Part shown: one piece after another, positions 16,378-25,337 of the stretch
Position numbering within the stretch: position 1 is the stretch's first letter
How the letters are laid out: every line of letters starts with the position of its first letter
Assembly (NCBI RefSeq): GCF_004765785.1
Contig: NZ_SBIT01000001.1
Span: 434,001-498,000 of the forward strand
Direction of reading: 5' to 3'
Source: Halorussus ruber
GTDB lineage: Archaea; Halobacteriota; Halobacteria; Halobacteriales; Haladaptataceae
Length of the DNA: 64,000 nucleotides
Notes under the pieces: model-generated
The model's input: only the letters and a program-made list of their open reading frames with translations
What the model was told of the DNA's origin: nothing
Databases searched by the model: none
Program-made: the position numbers and the translations under genes

Positions 16378-17748
16378 TTAGACCGTGTACTCCGACTCCT
16401 CGAACTGGACGTACTTGCCGTTGCGGAACTTGCGCTTGGTCGTCTTGTACTTCGTGACGATCTTCGCGCCCGTCAGGCCGGAGGAGAGTTTGTACTTCAG
16501 TAGGCGGCCCTCGCCCTCGCCCGCCAGAATGTCGCTGGCGGCCGAGAACGCCTTGTCCCAGTCGCGCGGGCCGTAGTCGGCCACGATGTCCGCGAAGGTG
16601 ACGTTCCGGACAATCTCCTCGCCGATGGCGTCCTTCCAGCGGTCGTTGTAGGGGTCCAGACGACCCTTCCCGGCGAGTTCTCCGGCGATTTTGCCGGTCC
16701 GGACCGCGACGTGATAGCCGCCCTCGTGGAAGGCCGAGGTGGTGCCCATCGCGCCGCCAGCGACGGCGATGTTCGCCGCGGTGGGCGAGTCGATGGGCCG
16801 CGTCGAGGAGATAGGATACGTCTCGGTGCCCTTGCTCTTGCCCCGATTTCGGACCAGCGGGAAGTCGGCGAGGTCGTACTCGTCGCCGAACTGGCGGTCG
16901 AGGAGGCGCTCGATGTACTCGGCGGGCCGGGGGATGGCGTCGTCGTCGGGTCGAAGAAGGTCGTACTCCTCGGGGTTGTCCACGTCTTCGAGGTTCATCC
17001 CGATGGGCATAGTGAGACCGACGCGGGCAGTCGTCCCGTCGTTCGGGAAAATCCACGGATACGCCGTCTCGCCGGGCATGATTCCCCACCAGAACTTGAG
17101 CGAGTTCGGTTCGAACAGCTCCTCGGGGAACTCCCGGTACTCCTGATACGCGATGTGGTTGGCCTCGTTGGGGGCCACGACCTCCGAGATGGGGCGGTCC
17201 TCGGGCGAGAACCGGTCGAGCGCCCGCATCGTGACCTGTCGCTGGGGGCCGTCGGCGAGGACGAGATAGTCGGCCTCGACGTCCTCGCCGTCCGACAGGT
17301 GGAGGGTGTGGCTCGGCGCGCCCGTCAGGTCGGTCGTCACGTCGGTCACGCCGACGCCGACGCGGTACGCCGCGCCGGCGCGCTCCGCTCGGTCTCGCAT
17401 CCAGTCGTCCATCCGGGCGCGGTGGAAGGTGAAGCCGAACCCGTCGTAAGACGACTCGATGCCGGTGTCCTCCATGACGCAGGAGTTCTCCGGTCCGAGG
17501 AACTCGGTCCGGTCCAACTCTTGGAGGACGACGTGGTCGGGAATCTCCTCGAAGGGGATGCCCATGATGTCCACCCAGTAGTCGAGCATCCCTGCGGCGT
17601 CGGTCGAATCGGGTCCTAACTCCTCGCGGTCGGCGCGCGGAACTCCCTTCTCGACGAGGAGCGCGTCTGCTCCCTCCTCGGCGGCGGCCCGCGCGGCGGC
17701 AGTCCCGGCGGGACCGCCGCCGACGATAGCAACGTCGACTCGCTTCAT
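16378..17748 (-). CDS. Geranylgeranyl-reductase-family FAD oxidoreductase
   Basis: The 456-residue flavoprotein begins with the dinucleotide-binding motif VGGGPAG (residues 9-15) and an acidic beta-strand end (LLVEKG). It has a second FAD contact region (NIAVAGGAMGTTSAFHEGGY). Family members reduce geranylgeranyl chains of archaeal membrane lipids or related isoprenoids. A basic C-terminus (KYKTTKRKFRNGKY) suggests membrane contact. Haloarchaea carry several paralogues, so the exact substrate is open. Convergent with the methyltransferase, 9 bp between stops. Confidence 0.82.
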   Translation of the reverse strand: MKRVDVAIVGGGPAGTAAARAAAEEGADALLVEKGVPRADREELGPDSTDAAGMLDYWVDIMGIPFEEIPDHVVLQELDRTEFLGPENSCVMEDTGIESSYDGFGFTFHRARMDDWMRDRAERAGAAYRVGVGVTDVTTDLTGAPSHTLHLSDGEDVEADYLVLADGPQRQVTMRALDRFSPEDRPISEVVAPNEANHIAYQEYREFPEELFEPNSLKFWWGIMPGETAYPWIFPNDGTTARVGLTMPIGMNLEDVDNPEEYDLLRPDDDAIPRPAEYIERLLDRQFGDEYDLADFPLVRNRGKSKGTETYPISSTRPIDSPTAANIAVAGGAMGTTSAFHEGGYHVAVRTGKIAGELAGKGRLDPYNDRWKDAIGEEIVRNVTFADIVADYGPRDWDKAFSAASDILAGEGEGRLLKYKLSSGLTGAKIVTKYKTTKRKFRNGKYVQFEESEYTV

Positions 17749-18543
17749 ACCCCTACGGTTCTTCGCAGGATATTAAATGCTTGACCTTCCGATTTCGTGA
17801 TGAGACCTCCGGAGATTTTGGTCGGCGAATCGTGAAGGAAATTTAATTGTTTTCCTAATATGTGTATTTGATTGTTTAGGAAATGTCTGGGTATGTCTCG
17901 CAGTCGAACTCCCGGCAGATGGTTCTCGGACCACGTTTCAACTCGGAGGAAGGATGGTTCGATGTGACGCCGAGCGACAACGGAGGCCGTGGTGGTGTCT
18001 TCTGAAGCCCCGCCAGCTCTATCTCGGCGTGATTCGAACGCGAACAGTAGAGTTGGAGTGATGATGTCTTCTTGAAGCCCCCGCCCGCTCGCGGTCGCTG
18101 GCCGACATATCCGCTCCTCTCCGCACCGGAAGACAACCCGCGTCTTCCGAGCCTCGCCTCACTCCGTTCGGTGAGACACCGCCCGTCGCGGATAGGGGCC
18201 GCCCAGCGACCAAGCCCTTCGGGCGCTGGGAGACGAACCGCGTCTCCCAAGGTCACGTTCGCACCGGAAGACAATCCGCGTCTTCCGAGCCGTCACCTCA
18301 CTTCGTTCGGTGAGACTCCGCTCACGTGACCGCGACCGGGCGGCCCCTTCAGCCCCCCGTCGGTTGTTTCACCGAGCGCATCCCGGCGGTTGGTCGGCCG
18401 GGCGCGTCCTGTCGGAAGGTCCACCGAGCGCGACCGCCTCAGACCGGACGCGCCGCGTCGGTCTCCGACGCGGCGCGTCCGTCTGCCATCTGACACCATC
18501 TTCCTCCCGAAACCTAAGTGGAGTCCCGTCGTATCGGAGTTTC
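17749..18543. other. Long gene-free stretch holding repeat copy A
   Basis: Bases 17825-17885 form an A+T-rich island (aaggaaatttaattg, gtttaggaaatg). Bases 17999-18440 are a large minus-strand copy of the dispersed repeat. Several open frames run through it, but their peptides are low-complexity and track the repeat, so I do not call genes. The promoter of the serine hydrolase should lie within 18490-18543. Confidence 0.6.
17999..18440 (-). repeat. Dispersed modular repeat, copy A (longest)
   Basis: Read on the minus strand: tandem arms near 18375-18440 (gcgcccggccgaccaaccg), the box ctgaaggggccgcc (about 18339-18352), hairpins with ggtcac-type and ggaagac-type arms at 18265-18287, 18228-18248 and 18127-18149, and the end box gggggcttcaagaa (18069-18082). 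A second partial end box (ggggcttcagaag) lies at 17999-18012. Confidence 0.75.
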
Positions 18544-20625
18544 ATGCGTCAGAGAACCCGTTTACTGACAATTACGTTCGTCTTTCTCCTCGTCGCCGCG
18601 CAGGCCGCGCCCGCGCTGGCGGTCGCCGCGCTGGACGGCCAGAACGCCCAAGCGCAGGAGACCGACGCGCAGGAGCGCGGAGTCGATTCCCGCGAGGAGG
18701 TCGAGGCCTTCGTTGACACCGCGATGGCCGAGGACCTGAACGAACACCGCGTCTCGGGCGCGACCGTCTCGGTCGTCAAGGACGGCGAACTCCTCTTCGC
18801 GGAGGGGTACGGCTACGCAGACCGACGGAACCGGACCCCGGTCGCGGCGAACCGGACCATGTTCCGCATCGGGTCGGTCTCGAAGCTCTTCGCGTGGACC
18901 GCGGCGATGCAACAGGTCGAGCGCGGCCGCATCGACCCCAACGCCAGCGTGAACCGGTATCTCGACGACGTTCACGTCCCCGAGAGGTACGGCGAACCCG
19001 TCACGGTCGAACACCTCGCCACCCACACCGCCGGGTTCGAAGAGCAGTTGACCGGCGTCGGCGTCCGCTCGCCCGAGGACGTGCGACCGCTCGGCGAGAC
19101 CCTTCAGGAGGTGCCCGCTCGGGTCCGACCGCCGGGCGAGGTCACCTCCTACTCGAACTACGGCGCGGCGCTCGCGGGCCACATCGCCGCCAAGCAGGCT
19201 GGTACGCCCTTCAATCGCTACGCCGAGCGCGAACTCTTCGCGCCCCTCGGCATGACCCGCAGTACCTTCCGCCAGCCGGTTCCCGCCGACGTTCCCGGCC
19301 GCCTGTCGGAGGGCTACACCTACCAGAACGGGCGCTACGTCCGCGGCGAGTTCGAGACCATCGGCATCCCGCCCGCGGGGTCGATGAGCGCCACCTCGAC
19401 CGATATGGCGAACTTCATGATAGCGCACTTGCAGGGCGGGCAGTTCGAGGACTCCCGAATCCTCTCCGAGTCGGCCACCCGGCGGATGCACCGCCAGCAC
19501 TTCGCCAACCATCCCGCGCTCAACGGGATGGGCTTCGGCTTCTACGAGCAGAGCAAGAACGGCGTGCGCGTCGTCGGCCACGGCGGCGACACCCGACTGT
19601 TCCACTCGGGGCTGTGGCTGATGCCCGAGCGGGACCTCGGCGTGTTCGTCTCCTACAACTCGGTCGGCGGCGTGCAGGCCCGAGAGGAGTTCTACGACTC
19701 GTTCATGGACCGCTTCTTCCCGACCGAGGAGCGGCCCGTGACCGGCCCGGTCGCCCCGACCGTCGCCGACGGCGGCCAAGCGGAAGGGAGCGAGGCGAGC
19801 GCGAACGGCGGGGCCGAAATCGCCGACCCGGAACTCTCGGCGTTCACCGGGGCCTTCCGCACGACGCGAATCTCCTCCACCGACTTCACGAAGGTCGCCG
19901 CGCTCAACGGCGACTTCCGGGTCCGACCGGCCGAGAGCGCCGAGGGAGTCCTCGTGACCTCCCGGCCCGGGCAGGGCACCCAGCGCTGGATTCGGACCGG
20001 CCCGACCGTCTTCGAGGAGGTCGGCGGCGACGGCCGGATGGCCTTCCGCGTCGAGGACGGCCGGGCGAGCTACGTCTTCTTCGACGCCGCCGCGCCCCAG
20101 AGCTTCGAGCGCATCGGGTGGTGGGAGACCACTCAGATGCAAGCCGGACTGTTCGCCGCGGCGCTCCTGATTTTCGCCTCCGCGATTCTGGGGTGGCCCG
20201 CCGCGGCCCTCTGGCGTCGCTTCCGCGGCTGGCGACGCCGGAGGCGAGGGCGTGGAGGCAGGGGGAGGAGTCCCGTGAGCGCGGACGGCGATGACCGACT
20301 GGCCGCGAGCGACCGTCCCCGCGCGGCCCGCTGGCTGGCCGGGTTCACCGCACTACTCGGTATCGGCTTCGTCGTCGGATTCCTCGCGGTCCTCCTCACG
20401 GACCCTTTCAGCATCCTCGTTCTCCCGCCGAGCCTGCAAGCCCTGCTCTTCGTCCCGCCGGTCTTCGCGCTCGCCACGCTCGGCGTCGTCGCCGCCGCGG
20501 TCCTCGCGTGGACCGACCGCTACTGGGGTCCGGTTGGTCGTGTCCACTACTCGCTGGTCGCGGCGGCGCTCGTCGCCTTCCTCTGGCAACTCGCCTACTG
20601 GAACATGCTGACCGCGTGGCTCTGA
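18544..20625 (+). CDS. Secreted serine hydrolase (beta-lactamase/class C fold) with C-terminal membrane segments
   Basis: The 693-residue protein has a signal peptide (residues 1-28), a serine-hydrolase domain with SVSK (Ser111-Lys114), Tyr203-Ser-Asn205 and HGG (His346-Gly348) matching the SxxK, YxN and KTG-equivalent motifs of class C penicillin-binding folds. A beta-barrel-like middle domain (about 420-520) and four hydrophobic C-terminal segments (about 530-690) follow. The family covers esterases, D-aminopeptidases and PBP-like proteins. Archaea lack murein, so an esterase or peptidase role at the cell surface is likelier. The start was set by the signal peptide. Confidence 0.85.
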   Translation: MRQRTRLLTITFVFLLVAAQAAPALAVAALDGQNAQAQETDAQERGVDSREEVEAFVDTAMAEDLNEHRVSGATVSVVKDGELLFAEGYGYADRRNRTPVAANRTMFRIGSVSKLFAWTAAMQQVERGRIDPNASVNRYLDDVHVPERYGEPVTVEHLATHTAGFEEQLTGVGVRSPEDVRPLGETLQEVPARVRPPGEVTSYSNYGAALAGHIAAKQAGTPFNRYAERELFAPLGMTRSTFRQPVPADVPGRLSEGYTYQNGRYVRGEFETIGIPPAGSMSATSTDMANFMIAHLQGGQFEDSRILSESATRRMHRQHFANHPALNGMGFGFYEQSKNGVRVVGHGGDTRLFHSGLWLMPERDLGVFVSYNSVGGVQAREEFYDSFMDRFFPTEERPVTGPVAPTVADGGQAEGSEASANGGAEIADPELSAFTGAFRTTRISSTDFTKVAALNGDFRVRPAESAEGVLVTSRPGQGTQRWIRTGPTVFEEVGGDGRMAFRVEDGRASYVFFDAAAPQSFERIGWWETTQMQAGLFAAALLIFASAILGWPAAALWRRFRGWRRRRRGRGGRGRSPVSADGDDRLAASDRPRAARWLAGFTALLGIGFVVGFLAVLLTDPFSILVLPPSLQALLFVPPVFALATLGVVAAAVLAWTDRYWGPVGRVHYSLVAAALVAFLWQLAYWNMLTAWL

Positions 20626-20644
20626 GTCGGGCGGGGCGCGTTTC

Positions 20645-21892
20645 TCAGTCGTCGGCCGCAGTCGCCCGCGAGGGCCCGCTGTTGCTCTCGACCAGTCGAA
20701 TCCCGACCAGTCCCGCCGCCGCGAACGCCAGCACGCTCCCGCCGAGGAAGGCCGTCTCGTAGCTCGCAACCGTGGCTACTGCGCCGAAAATCGGCGGCCC
20801 CAGCACGCCGCCGACCCCCTTCGCGGTCGAGCGCAGGCCCATCAGTTCCGACTCGCGCTCGGCCGGAGCCACGTCGCCGATGAACGCAATCGCGCCGGTC
20901 GTCATCGCCGAGAAGGCGGCCGCGATAATCACGAAGCCGATTCCCGCAATCGCCATCCGCGCGAGGAGGGCGTCGGGCGCGGTCGCCAGTCCCGCCACGA
21001 CGGCGTAGAGGCCGCTCCCGGCCATCCCGACCGTGACGAGGGGTTTCCGGCCCACCGAGTCGGCGAGTCGGCCGAACAGGACCATGAAGACGGCCTGCCC
21101 CGCCGGGTTGATTGCCAGTAGCGCGCCCATCACGAACTCCGAGACGCCGACATGCTCGACGAGGTAGGGAGCCATCAGGCTCATCACGCCCAGCACGGTC
21201 ATGTTCCGGAGCGCCAGCGCGACGTAAAGCCACCCGAGACCGTTGGTCGTGAGGTGGTCGCGCTCGCCCGCCGCGGGGAAGAGTCGCTCTTTGACCTCGG
21301 TCCGAATCTCGCTCAGCGAGGGTTCCCTGTCGGGGTTCGGAGTGGGGTCGGCGACGAACGCGACCGCGAGCGTCGAGACCAGACTCACGCCCGCGATGAC
21401 CAGATACAGTTCTTGGGGCGCGAGCAGACCCAGAAGCGCGCCGACGGTCAACTGCCCGCCAGCGAATCCGACCGCGCGAGTGCTGTTGAAGAAGCCGACC
21501 GACTTGCCCCGGCCCGTCTCGCCGCCGTGGACGCTCACGATGGTCAACATCACCGGGGCGAAGCCCGAGGCGAAGACGGCGTAGAGGCCGCGCGTGCCGA
21601 TGGGTCCCCAGACGCCCTCGGTGACCGTCAGGGGCAGGACCGCGAGGGTCGCCAGCGCGCCCGAGACCACCATCACGGCTCTGCGCCGCCCGGTCACGTC
21701 GGCGAGCGCGCCCCAGACCGGCGAGAACACCATCATCCCGAGGAAGTAGGCCGTCAACACCATGCTGACCGCGAAGGCCGACCCCTGCCTGCCGACGTAC
21801 ACCGCCAGCGCGGTGCCCATCAGGATGCCGCTGGCGAATCTGGTCGCGGCCCCCACGCCGATGAGCAGTCGCTGTCGCCGGTCGGTCGTCAC
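20645..21892 (-). CDS. MFS transporter
   Basis: The protein is 415 residues from the GTG at 21892 (VTTDRRQRLLIGVG), chosen because twelve membrane segments begin right after it; the frame is open further upstream to 22027, through a palindrome that is unlikely to be coding. The loop between TM2 and TM3 has the MFS motif A form (GALADVTGRRRAV) and the matching motif in the second half (GRLADSVGRKPLV). Substrate unknown, probably drug or metabolite efflux. Convergent with the serine hydrolase (19 bp between stops). Confidence 0.88.
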   Translation of the reverse strand: MTTDRRQRLLIGVGAATRFASGILMGTALAVYVGRQGSAFAVSMVLTAYFLGMMVFSPVWGALADVTGRRRAVMVVSGALATLAVLPLTVTEGVWGPIGTRGLYAVFASGFAPVMLTIVSVHGGETGRGKSVGFFNSTRAVGFAGGQLTVGALLGLLAPQELYLVIAGVSLVSTLAVAFVADPTPNPDREPSLSEIRTEVKERLFPAAGERDHLTTNGLGWLYVALALRNMTVLGVMSLMAPYLVEHVGVSEFVMGALLAINPAGQAVFMVLFGRLADSVGRKPLVTVGMAGSGLYAVVAGLATAPDALLARMAIAGIGFVIIAAAFSAMTTGAIAFIGDVAPAERESELMGLRSTAKGVGGVLGPPIFGAVATVASYETAFLGGSVLAFAAAGLVGIRLVESNSGPSRATAADD

Positions 21893-21976
21893 GCCCGAGG
21901 CTTGCTCGCGGGCGGGTAAACCCCCTCCGGAACCCGGAGGGAATTGCCGACGTTCGCGCTCGTTCGCGCGCAAAGT

Positions 21977-22022
21977 ACTATATGAATGTCGCAGTCGCAT
22001 GCGACTGCGACGTTCGTATAGT
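21977..22022. promoter_or_regulatory. 46-bp near-perfect palindrome between MFS and S9 peptidase genes
   Basis: The core 21988-22011 (gtcgcagtcgc-at-gcgactgcgac) is a perfect inverted repeat without a loop. Outer arms actatatgaat / gttcgtatagt pair too if two G-U pairs are allowed. It lies 6 bp past the peptidase stop and about 85 bp before the MFS start, so it could be a terminator for the former or an operator for the latter. Confidence 0.65.
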
Positions 22023-22027
22023 CGCAA

Positions 22028-23905
22028 TCACTCGTCGTCGGGCCGATGCGGCCGACTGCTCCCGTCGTCGGGGTTGACTTCGAGGTACTTGGCGAACAGG
22101 TCGGCGACCCGCGAGTAGGCGTCTACGACGTTCTCGCGCTTGAGGAACCCGTGGGGTTCGTCGTCGTAGGTCTGGAACTCGTAGGTCTTGCCGTGCTTGT
22201 CGAGTTCCTCGACCAACTGCTCGGACTGGCTGAGGGGGACGCGCACGTCCTCCTCGCCGTGGAGGACCAGCAGGGGTGCCTCGATGTCGGGCACGCTCCG
22301 GATGGGACTGGCCTCCCGATAGTTGTCGATGTCGGTCGCGGGGAAGCCGAGTTCGCGCTTCATGAGTCGCCAGCCCACGTCGTCGGTGTCGTCCACGAAC
22401 GTCTCGTAGTCGTAGACGCCGTAGAAGGCCGCCCCGGCGTCGAAGCGGTCGGTCTTCCCGAGGGCGTTGACCGTCATCAGGCCGCCGCCGCTCCCGCCGA
22501 AGATGCCCGCGCGGTCGGGGTCCACCGCGGGGTAGGCGTCGGCCAGCGCGTCGGCGGCGTTGACCACGTCGTCCAAGTCGCCCTCGCCCCACGCGAAGTC
22601 GTTGCGATTCCGGAACTCGCGGCCGAAGCCCGACGAACCGCGGTAGTTGGGTTCGATGACGGCGAACCCCTGCCGAGCGAAGTACTGCGCGCGGTAGTTG
22701 TACTCGTAGCCGTCGAAGGCGGTCGGGCCGCCGTGGGGGTGGACCAGCAGGGGAATCGAGTCGGGGTCCGCCTCGTCGTGGCCCTCGGGCAGGTAGACCA
22801 TCGCGTGAATCTCGACGCCACCCGTCGAGTCGTAGGTGATCTCCTCGGGGTCCACGAACCGGGATTCGAGGCCCGCCGGGGGTCGCCCCGCCACGCGCTC
22901 GCCGGTCGAGACGTTCCGGACCTCCGGGGGCGTGGTCGGGTCCGCGGCGACTGCGAGAACGTCGCCTTCCCGCCACTCGGGGAAGTAGCGGTCGCCGGGT
23001 TCGTCGGTCAGCGCCTCGACCTCGCCCGAGTCGGCGGCGACGGTCCGGATTTCCACCTTCCCGTCTCGGGTGGCCGTGAACGCGAGTTTCTCGCCCGAGG
23101 AGTCCCACGAGGGCGCGCCGAGGTCGGTGCCGCGCTCCGCGACGAGTTGCTCCGGCTCCTCTCGGTCGGGACCCGTGAGGTAAATCGCGTCGAACCCGGT
23201 CTCGTCGTGGACGAACGCGAGTTCCTCGGAGTCAGAGTCGGAACTGGGCCGAGGCCGGGGCGCGTAGGCGTTCACCGAGTCGCTGGCGAAAACCGGTTCG
23301 ACCCCGCCGTCCCGACTCACGCGGACGACCTGACTCGCGCGGTCCGTGAGGTCCTCGTGGCGCGTCCGGACCGCGTAGAGGGCGTCGCCGTCGGCCCATC
23401 GGGGGTCCTGATAGAGGAACTCGTCGTCGCGCAGGACCTCGACGCGGCGGCCGTCGGCGGAGGCGACCGCGAGGCTTCCGGGCGACCAGTTGTCGGTCAC
23501 GAACGCGATTTCGTCGCCGTCGGGCGAGAACCGCGGTCCGGCGTCGGCGGCGTCGTGGTTGGTCACGCGGGTCTTCTCGCCGGTCTCGGCGTCCGCGGTC
23601 CAAATCGAGAGGCCGTCGTCGTCCTCTCCGGCGTAGGCAATGTTCTCGCCTTCGGGGTGCCAGTCGAACCACCGCGGGTCGAGGTGGGTGTAGCGCTGAG
23701 CGAGGAGGCCCCTGCTGGTCAACTTGCGGGTCTCCTCGCCGTCCTTCAGGTAGAGGTCGGTGCGATGCTCGCGGGAGGCGGCGTAGGCGAGGCGATTGCC
23801 GTCGGACTCGTTCGGTTCCGGAATCGCCTGCTCGGCCATCTCCGCGGTGACGGCGTCGGCCAGCAGGTCGTCGGATTGGGTGTCTCTGAGGTCGCGTCGG
23901 TACAT
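22028..23905 (-). CDS. S9 family prolyl oligopeptidase
   Basis: The 625-residue enzyme has an N-terminal seven-bladed beta-propeller (WD/TolB-like blades such as DPRWFDWHPEGENIAY, PRFSPDGDEIAFV) and a C-terminal alpha/beta hydrolase. The nucleophile is Ser472 in GGSGGG; Asp is in GEEDVRVP and His in DEPHGF. It degrades oligopeptides in the cytoplasm. The ATG at 23905 was chosen although the frame stays open for another 1.1 kb antisense to the amidohydrolase. Divergent from that gene with 105 bp between the starts. Confidence 0.92.
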   Translation of the reverse strand: MYRRDLRDTQSDDLLADAVTAEMAEQAIPEPNESDGNRLAYAASREHRTDLYLKDGEETRKLTSRGLLAQRYTHLDPRWFDWHPEGENIAYAGEDDDGLSIWTADAETGEKTRVTNHDAADAGPRFSPDGDEIAFVTDNWSPGSLAVASADGRRVEVLRDDEFLYQDPRWADGDALYAVRTRHEDLTDRASQVVRVSRDGGVEPVFASDSVNAYAPRPRPSSDSDSEELAFVHDETGFDAIYLTGPDREEPEQLVAERGTDLGAPSWDSSGEKLAFTATRDGKVEIRTVAADSGEVEALTDEPGDRYFPEWREGDVLAVAADPTTPPEVRNVSTGERVAGRPPAGLESRFVDPEEITYDSTGGVEIHAMVYLPEGHDEADPDSIPLLVHPHGGPTAFDGYEYNYRAQYFARQGFAVIEPNYRGSSGFGREFRNRNDFAWGEGDLDDVVNAADALADAYPAVDPDRAGIFGGSGGGLMTVNALGKTDRFDAGAAFYGVYDYETFVDDTDDVGWRLMKRELGFPATDIDNYREASPIRSVPDIEAPLLVLHGEEDVRVPLSQSEQLVEELDKHGKTYEFQTYDDEPHGFLKRENVVDAYSRVADLFAKYLEVNPDDGSSRPHRPDDE

Positions 23906-24010
23906 GGCCGTGGTATCGAGTGACGCGGGTTTATTTTCCGGGGTAGCGGCGAGGGTCGGGAGGTACTTCGAACCGAAATCCTCATATCCTCGTTTTCTCA
24001 CCTTCGAGGT

Positions 24011-25213
24011 ATGCGAGCAATCGTCAATGGGACGGTCCACACGGTGGCGGAGCGAGGAACGATAGACGGCGGCACGGTTCTCCTCGAAGAGGGCGAGATT
24101 TCGGCGGTCGGCCCCGACGAGGAGGTCGAGGTCCCCGACGACGCCGAGGTATTCGACGCCGAGGGTGCCCACGTCACGCCCGGCCTCATCGACGCCCACA
24201 GCCACGCCGGGATGGCCGAGTGGGGCGAACCCGAGGACGGCGACTTCAACGAGGTCTCGGACCCCGTGACGCCGCAGGTCAACGCCCTCGACGGGTTCCA
24301 CCCGCGCGACGACGAGTTGAAACACGCCTTCCAAGGCGGCGTGACGACCGTCTCGGCCCGGATGGGGAGCGCGAACGTCGTCGGCGGCATCATCTGCTCG
24401 ATGAAGACCTACGGCAAGGTGGCCGACCGAATGCTGATTCGGGAGGACGGCATGAAGGCCGCCTTCGGCGAGAACCCCAAGCGGTTCCACGGCGACGAGA
24501 AGGACCGCCAGCCGAGTACGCGCCCCGGCGTCGCGGCCACGCTCCGACAGGCCCTGATGGACGCCGAGGACTACGTCGAGCGCCGGGAGTCGGCCCGCGA
24601 GGAGGGCGACCCCTTCGAGCGCGATTTGGGGATGGAGAACCTCGCCCGCGTCATCGAGGGTGAGTTGCCCCTGCGAGTCCACGCCCACCGCGCCGACGAC
24701 ATCGCCACGGTGTTCCGCATCGCCGACGAGTTCGGCATCGAGAATTTGTCCATCGAACACGCGACCGAGGGCCACGTGCTGGCCGAGGAGTTCGTCGAGC
24801 GCGACGTGCCGGCGGTCGTGGGGCCGACCATCTCCTCGGCCAGCAAGTACGAACTCCGCAACATCACCTTCGAGACGCCGGGCATCCTCCACGACGCCGG
24901 GGTCAAGGTCGCCATCCAGACCGACGCGCCGGTCCTGCCCCAGGAGCATCTGGACGTCTGCGTCGGACTGGCGGTCCGCGAGGGCCTGCCGAAGGACGTG
25001 GCGCTGAAGACGGTCACGCGCCACCCGGCCGAGATTCTGGGCATCGAGGAGCGCGTCGGGACGCTGGAGGAGGGGACCGACGCCGACCTCGTGGTCTGGG
25101 ACGGGCCGATGTTCGAGTTGGACTCGGACGCCCAGCAGGTGTTCGTGGAGGGCGAGCGCGTCTACGACAGCGAGCGCGACGACGTTGACCCGCGCGAAGA
25201 GTACGCTTGGTAG
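24011..25213 (+). CDS. Imidazolonepropionase-like amidohydrolase
   Basis: The 400-residue metal-dependent hydrolase shows His63 and His65 (DAHSHAG), a further His region (RVHAHRADD), IEHATEGH and the catalytic Asp in QTDAPVLP. It is related to imidazolonepropionase and isoaspartyl/dipeptidase-like amidohydrolases. With the divergent S9 peptidase it could share a peptide or amino-acid degradation task. The substrate is unresolved. Confidence 0.88.
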   Translation: MRAIVNGTVHTVAERGTIDGGTVLLEEGEISAVGPDEEVEVPDDAEVFDAEGAHVTPGLIDAHSHAGMAEWGEPEDGDFNEVSDPVTPQVNALDGFHPRDDELKHAFQGGVTTVSARMGSANVVGGIICSMKTYGKVADRMLIREDGMKAAFGENPKRFHGDEKDRQPSTRPGVAATLRQALMDAEDYVERRESAREEGDPFERDLGMENLARVIEGELPLRVHAHRADDIATVFRIADEFGIENLSIEHATEGHVLAEEFVERDVPAVVGPTISSASKYELRNITFETPGILHDAGVKVAIQTDAPVLPQEHLDVCVGLAVREGLPKDVALKTVTRHPAEILGIEERVGTLEEGTDADLVVWDGPMFELDSDAQQVFVEGERVYDSERDDVDPREEYAW

Positions 25214-25337
25214 GATAGAGACATAATTTTATTTTTCTAAGCATTATTTATAATCACTAAAGACGCATTTATATTTCAAAAGTCCGGATAAGTATCCAGT
25301 CGAAAATAATTTACGATGGACATAACAACACGGCGGC

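Noticed and set aside
17876-18274. 132-codon leftward open frame
   Set aside because: It runs through the repeat copy A and its hairpins; the peptide changes character with the repeat modules and no homologous-looking core is seen.
22046-23923. Long rightward open frame (625 codons) opposite the S9 peptidase
   Set aside because: It mirrors the peptidase codons; high G+C in third positions creates such antisense frames. The peptide has no domain motifs and the opposite strand has full catalytic motifs.
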